Of a stretch of 9,225 nucleotides of DNA, positions 5,989-9,225 are shown one piece after another. The translations under genes were made by a program, and so were the position numbers. The notes under the pieces are model-generated. The model saw nothing but the letters and a program-made list of their open reading frames with translations, was not told where the DNA came from and searched no databases. This DNA comes from Pseudomonadota bacterium (GTDB lineage: Bacteria > Pseudomonadota > Alphaproteobacteria > Rhodospirillales > 2-02-FULL-58-16), in assembly GCA_022560215.1 (NCBI GenBank), contig JADFTO010000097.1:1-9225 (forward strand). The letters run 5' to 3'. Each line of letters starts with the position of its first letter. Within the stretch, counting starts at the first letter, position 1.

Positions 5989-5998
5989 TCCTTGGTCC

Positions 5999-7564
5999 TC
6001 AAATGGGCAGGGCCTGGGGCCGGACACGCCTGATCCAGACGGACAAAATGAGGCGGGTCAGCCAGACGGCGGTGAAAAAGGAGGCCATGATGCCGATGGA
6101 GAGCGTCACGGCGAAGCCCCGGATGGGGCCCGATCCGAACACGTAGAGGAGCAGCGCCGCGATCAATGTCGTGACGTTGGCATCGACGATGGTGGTGATG
6201 GCGCGTCTGTAGCCGGCGTCGATGGCCGATATGGGCGTGCGGCCGAGGCGCACTTCCTCGCGGATGCGCTCGAAGATCAGCACGTTGGCGTCCACCGCCA
6301 TGCCGATGGTGAGCACGATGCCGGCGATTCCCGGCAGGGTCAGGGTCGCCTGCAACACCGACAGCACGGCCGCGATGAGGAACATATTCAAGATCAGCGC
6401 CACGTTAGCCATGGCCCCGAACAGCCCATAGACCACCACCATGAAGACGACGACCAGCGCCATGCCGACGACGCTGGCCACCTTGCCCGCGGCGATGGAA
6501 TCGGCGCCCAGCCCCGGGCCGACGGTGCGTTCCTCGATGATGGTGAGCGGCGCCGGCAGGGCGCCGGCCCTGAGCAGCAGGGCCAGGTCCTGGGCTGATT
6601 GGAAGGTGAAATTACCGCTGATCTGGCCCGAGCCGCCGAGGATGGGCTCGCGGATGACCGGGGCGCTGATGACGCGTCCGTCCAGGATGATGGCGAAGCG
6701 GCGGTTGACGTTGGCCCTGGTCACGTCGCCGAAGCGCTTGGCGCCGAGGGTGTCGAAGCGGAAGGTGACGACGGGCTCGTTGGTGCGCTGGTCGACGGAG
6801 GGCTGGGAATCGATCAGGTTCTCGCCGCTGACCATGATCCGCTTCCTGACCAGGATCATGGGCCCGTCCGCCCGGTCCGTATTCGGCATCAGGACCGACC
6901 CCGGCGGCACCCGTCCGGCCAGGGCTTCCGAGAGGGGCGTCTTCTCGTCCACCAGCTGGAAGGTCATCTTGGCGGTCTTGCCCAGGAGCTTCTTGATGCG
7001 CTCCGGATCGTCGATGCCGGGAAGCTGCACCAGGATGCGGTCGTCGCCCTGGCGCTGGATGGTGGGCTCGCGCACGCCGGTCTCGTCGATGCGCCGGCGC
7101 ACGATCTCGATGGACTGCTCCACCGCCGCGGAGCGCCGGTCGCGGACGGCCTTCTCCGTGAGGGCCAGCGTAATGCGGCCGCCCTCGGCCAAGGATACGG
7201 CGGTGTCCGGGTCAAGGTCCCTGACCAGCCCCAGGGCCTTGTCCGCATTGTCGGGAACGTTGACGCTAACGGCGTTGCCTTCGATGCCGAGGCCCCGGTA
7301 GCGGATGCGCTCCTTGCGTAAGGCGGTGCGGACGGAATCCACCAGCGCTTCCAGGCGCTCGCGGATCACCACCTCCACCTTCACCTCCAAGAGCAGGTGG
7401 GAGCCCCCCCGCAGGTCGAGGCCGAGGCTGATCTGCTTGTTGGGCAGCCAGCCGGGGAGGGATTCCGCTTGCTCGCGGGTGAGGAAGTTGGGCGAGGCGT
7501 AGACCAACCCCAGCGCGCAGATGGCAAGGACCAGGATCACCTTCCACTTGGCGAAATGGATCAT
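5999..7564 (-). CDS. secD: Protein translocase subunit SecD
   Basis: SecD, 521 residues, typical of alphaproteobacteria and shorter than the 615-residue E. coli protein. An N-terminal helix (about 7-24) leads to GLDLRGGSHLLLEV (48-61), then a large periplasmic region with the P1 domain (ETGVREPTIQRQGDDRILVQLPG begins at 161; key part is the RQGDDRI-LVQLPGI core) that contacts translocating substrate. ERTVGPGLGADSI (345-357) introduces the membrane domain. Helices follow at about 361-380, 386-405, 410-430, 463-480 and 485-508. GMAVDANVLIFERIREE (421-437) carries Asp425, the position of the essential proton-path aspartate of E. coli SecD. The start at 7564 lies 6 bases after the yajC stop, so translation is probably coupled. 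No defects are visible. Confidence 0.97.
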   Translation of the reverse strand: MIHFAKWKVILVLAICALGLVYASPNFLTREQAESLPGWLPNKQISLGLDLRGGSHLLLEVKVEVVIRERLEALVDSVRTALRKERIRYRGLGIEGNAVSVNVPDNADKALGLVRDLDPDTAVSLAEGGRITLALTEKAVRDRRSAAVEQSIEIVRRRIDETGVREPTIQRQGDDRILVQLPGIDDPERIKKLLGKTAKMTFQLVDEKTPLSEALAGRVPPGSVLMPNTDRADGPMILVRKRIMVSGENLIDSQPSVDQRTNEPVVTFRFDTLGAKRFGDVTRANVNRRFAIILDGRVISAPVIREPILGGSGQISGNFTFQSAQDLALLLRAGALPAPLTIIEERTVGPGLGADSIAAGKVASVVGMALVVVFMVVVYGLFGAMANVALILNMFLIAAVLSVLQATLTLPGIAGIVLTIGMAVDANVLIFERIREEVRLGRTPISAIDAGYRRAITTIVDANVTTLIAALLLYVFGSGPIRGFAVTLSIGIMASFFTAVWLTRLILSVWIRRVRPQALPI

Positions 7565-7570
7565 CCCGGG

Positions 7571-7969
7571 TTACTTGTCCTTGCCCCCGAACAGGTTGCC
7601 GAGGAACGAGGTGACGCCCTGTTCCGGGGGCGGCACCTTGGTCGCTTTCTTTGCGCCCGGTTCGGTCTTTGCGATCATGTTGGCGATCAGGGCGCGCTGC
7701 ACGCGCACCTTGACGTCCTTGCTGATCTCGACCATCACCTCTTCGTCGTCGATCACCTTGGTGACCGAGCCCATGATGCCGCCGCCCATGACCACCTTGT
7801 CGCCCCGGCGGATGGCGGTGAGCATCGCCCGGTGACGCTTCGCCTTCTGCTGCTGGGGCCGGATGAGCAGGAACCAGAAGACGACGAAGATCAGGACCAG
7901 CGGCAACAAGTTGCTGATAAGGCTGCTGTCGGCTCCTCCCACTTGCGCGTACGCTGGCGAAATGAACAT
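7571..7969 (-). CDS. yajC: Sec translocon accessory protein YajC
   Basis: YajC, 132 residues, a single-span inner-membrane protein that copurifies with SecD and SecF. A short N-terminus (MFISPAYAQ) is followed by the helix at 18-37, the signature FWFLLIRPQQQKAKRH (31-46) and a small beta-rich cytoplasmic domain including GDKVVMGGGIMGSV (56-69) and ISKDVKVRVQRALIANM (82-98). The C-terminal 30 residues are a Lys/Pro/Gly-rich tail. The start is well supported by AGGAG (7976-7980) six bases before the ATG. It is the first gene of the yajC-secD-secF-Mth938 operon, with only 6 bases before secD. Length is slightly over the usual 110 or so because of the tail. Confidence 0.96.
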   Translation of the reverse strand: MFISPAYAQVGGADSSLISNLLPLVLIFVVFWFLLIRPQQQKAKRHRAMLTAIRRGDKVVMGGGIMGSVTKVIDDEEVMVEISKDVKVRVQRALIANMIAKTEPGAKKATKVPPPEQGVTSFLGNLFGGKDK

Positions 7970-8000
7970 GGAAGACTCCTTAAAGGGTTCGGGCAGCGCG

Positions 8001-8028
8001 ACTATAACGGCAGCGGCGTCACTTGCAA
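8001..8028 (-). promoter_or_regulatory. Probable sigma70 promoter of the yajC-secDF operon
   Basis: Read on the minus strand, TTGCAA (8028-8023) matches 4 of 6 bases of the -35 box, and after 16 bases TATAGT (8006-8001) matches 5 of 6 of the -10 box. Transcription would start near 7994, leaving a leader of about 25 bases to the yajC ATG. It is the best candidate on this strand in the divergent region. Confidence 0.5.
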
Positions 8029-8085
8029 TCGCAAAGGCCCGCCATGGCTAAAGCCCTTCGTCCCAAGGGCCGTCGCACCATATCC

Positions 8086-8228
8086 ATTCACCCCCATCCT
8101 CCCCTTCCCCATCGATGGGGGAGGGGAAAAAGGTCCTGGCGACACCGTATGTTCTCCCTCCCCCTCTTCAGGCGGAGGGCTCGCCTTGGCGACGTCTCCG
8201 GCGTGGCCAGGCGGGTGTGGGGGGAGAC
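8086..8228. repeat. C/G-tract palindromic intergenic repeat
   Basis: This stretch alternates pyrimidine-rich and G-rich blocks. Its strongest structure is a 28-base hairpin at 8100-8127 centred on the perfect palindrome CCCCATCGATGGGG (8107-8120), with one G-U pair. A second arm pair is CCCTCC (8156-8161) with GGAGGG (8174-8179), and a G-rich segment follows at about 8211-8224. Such C/G-tract repeats are common between genes in alphaproteobacteria. The open frame across it reads as proline/arginine-rich low complexity and is not a gene. No T tract follows the hairpin on either strand, so it is not an intrinsic terminator. Confidence 0.55.
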
Positions 8229-8305
8229 GCGGGCCAAGGCATGGGATATTTCCTACATCCGGCCCATGACACGTGATTTAAAATCCAGTAACACATTGAA
8301 TGATT

Positions 8306-8319
8306 GGCATAATTATGCC
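8306..8319. promoter_or_regulatory. Perfect 14-bp palindrome, candidate operator
   Basis: GGCATAATTATGCC is fully self-complementary and lies in an AT-rich island 37 bases before the DUF815 fusion gene. With no loop it looks like a binding site for a dimeric protein rather than an RNA hairpin. It contains CATAAT, a 5-of-6 match to a -10 box, but no matching -35 box sits at the right distance. Downstream, TTGACC (8322-8327) and TATTAA (8343-8348) form another imperfect promoter with a short 15-base spacer. Regulation of the downstream gene, perhaps by its own helix-turn-helix domain, is inference. Confidence 0.5.
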
Positions 8320-8356
8320 GATTGACCGGGAAGGAACAATCCTATTAACTGGGCCC

Positions 8357-9225
8357 ATGTCCATCCAGACGGAGCTGTTGGAAGAGATCGAGGCCTTCGT
8401 CCGCGCCGGCGGCATGGCCGAAACCTCCTTCGGGCGGCTCGCCGTCAACGACGGGAACTTCGTATCGAGGCTCAGGGGCGGCAGCGGAATCACGGCCAGG
8501 ACGGTGGAACGGGTGCGCGTTTACCTGGCCCACAACGGCGCCCCCGGGGCCGCGCCCGTGGCCCGGATCGCCGACGCCCTGGAGCGGCTGGCCCCGGCCC
8601 TTGTCCCAGAGGCCGACTTCGCCCAAGCCGACGCCTTCGTCTGGCAGGACGGATGCCTGCAGCCGGTGCCCCGGGTCAGCCACATCGAGCTCGGCCTGCT
8701 CAAGGGCATCGACGGCCAGACGGCGACCCTGCTGGACAACACCCGGCGCTTCGCGGACGGCCTGCCCGCCAACAACGCGCTGCTCTGGGGGGCGCGCGGC
8801 ATGGGCAAGAGCTCCCTGGTCAAGGCCGTGCATGCCCGGGTCAACGAAGGATCACCGCCGGCCATCGCCCTGGTGGAAATCCACCGCGAAGACATCGGGT
8901 CGATGCCCCGCCTGCTGCGCATATTGAGGGACTCCGGCCGCCGCTGCCTGCTCTTCTGCGACGACCTTTCCTTCGACGGGCGGGAGGCCTCGTTCAAGTC
9001 CCTGAAGGCCGTGCTCGAGGGCGGCATCGAGGGCCGGCCCGGCAACGTCATCTTCTACGCCACCTCCAACCGCCGCCACCTGATGCCCCGGGACATGATC
9101 GAGAACGAGCGCTCGACCGCCATCAACCCGGCCGAGACCACCGACGAGAAGGTGTCGGTCTCGGACCGCTTCGGCCTCTGGCTCGGCTTCCACGCCTGCG
9201 ACCAGGCGACCTACATGGAGATGAT
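8357..9225 (+). CDS. DUF815 AAA+ ATPase with N-terminal helix-turn-helix-like domain, 3' truncated
   Basis: The frame is open from 8357 to the window end (289 codons), so the C-terminus is missing. Residues about 4-58 form a small domain with METS-like spacing (GMAETSFGRLAVNDGNFVSR at 19-38, then LRGGSGITARTVERVRVYL) that resembles Cro/C1-type helix-turn-helix folds. A linker (59-69) leads to the DUF815 ATPase, recognisable from ARIADALERLAP and ADAFVWQDG. Walker A is GARGMGKSS (145-153, Lys151), Walker B LLFCDDLSF (198-206, Asp202/203), sensor 1 ATSNRRHL (235-242), and SDRFGLW (269-275) carries a likely sensor arginine. DUF815 proteins bind ATP; their cellular job is unknown. The usual family start would be near residue 68, so this looks like an in-frame fusion. 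ATG 8357 matches the small domain's natural start but has no binding site nearby; in-frame ATGs at 8315 and 8300 are alternatives. Confidence 0.88.
   Translation, partial: MSIQTELLEEIEAFVRAGGMAETSFGRLAVNDGNFVSRLRGGSGITARTVERVRVYLAHNGAPGAAPVARIADALERLAPALVPEADFAQADAFVWQDGCLQPVPRVSHIELGLLKGIDGQTATLLDNTRRFADGLPANNALLWGARGMGKSSLVKAVHARVNEGSPPAIALVEIHREDIGSMPRLLRILRDSGRRCLLFCDDLSFDGREASFKSLKAVLEGGIEGRPGNVIFYATSNRRHLMPRDMIENERSTAINPAETTDEKVSVSDRFGLWLGFHACDQATYMEM

Noticed and set aside
5101..7321. Long plus-strand frames opposite secF and secD
   Set aside because: His/Asp/Gly-rich antisense readings of clearly recognised Sec genes.
8100..8127. Strong hairpin as a transcription terminator
   Set aside because: No T tract follows on either strand and it lies upstream of both divergent genes, where a terminator is not needed.
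8023..8325. 100-codon plus-strand open frame in the divergent region
   Set aside because: It runs through the C/G-tract repeat, reads as Pro/Arg-rich low complexity and crosses the 14-bp palindrome. No ribosome binding site or family resemblance.
1..9225. CRISPR arrays, tRNA or rRNA genes, transposases, phage genes
   Set aside because: I looked for regularly spaced repeats, cloverleaf-like segments and recombinase motifs and found none.

Overview
This is a GC-rich chromosomal window that looks alphaproteobacterial, most likely Rhodospirillales or Magnetospirillum-like. That reading is inferred from gene content, protein sequence character and the intergenic repeats; no database was searched. 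Two conserved envelope/secretion neighbourhoods frame the window: the 3' end of an NlpD-type LytM gene on the left (+), and a yajC-secD-secF-Mth938 operon on the right (-), followed by a divergent DUF815 ATPase gene (+) that runs off the window. The stretch between them looks like accessory DNA.

Left to right: (1) positions 1-487, the C-terminal half of a LytM/M23 protein with degenerate zinc ligands, as in amidase activators. (2) 620-1810, a 12-helix major facilitator transporter of unknown substrate. (3) 1893-2019, a compact element bounded by the 7-bp inverted repeat CATACCA/TGGTATG and containing strong hairpins. It ends on the first ATG of the next gene that lies at the element border. 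(4) 2017-3759, an uncharacterised long protein with a Pro/Ala-rich disordered N-terminal part carrying three clear copies (plus a weak fourth) of a short hydrophobic motif, and a folded C-terminal domain with two cysteines. (5) 3829-3960, a palindrome, a good sigma70-type promoter and a leader hairpin. These drive a 30-residue single-helix membrane peptide (3961-4053) and a PuuD-like four-helix membrane protein (4078-4602), ended by a strong intrinsic terminator at 4628-4656.

On the minus strand, 7969 to 4685 encodes YajC, SecD, SecF and an Mth938-domain protein with gaps of 6, 10 and 8 bases, so they are almost certainly cotranscribed from a promoter near 8001-8028. SecD, SecF and YajC form the accessory subcomplex of the Sec translocon, which uses the proton gradient to assist export. 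The Mth938 protein is a common passenger of this operon in alphaproteobacteria.

The 387-base divergent region (7970-8356) holds the yajC promoter, a C/G-tract repeat element without coding character, and a perfect 14-bp palindrome 37 bases before the DUF815 gene. That gene reads in frame, without a stop, from a small helix-turn-helix-like domain into the DUF815 AAA+ ATPase. This fusion is the most unusual protein architecture in the window. A second unexpected item is an exact 22-base direct repeat shared by the nlpD coding region (229-250) and the non-coding DNA after the transporter gene (1837-1858), which suggests a past rearrangement.
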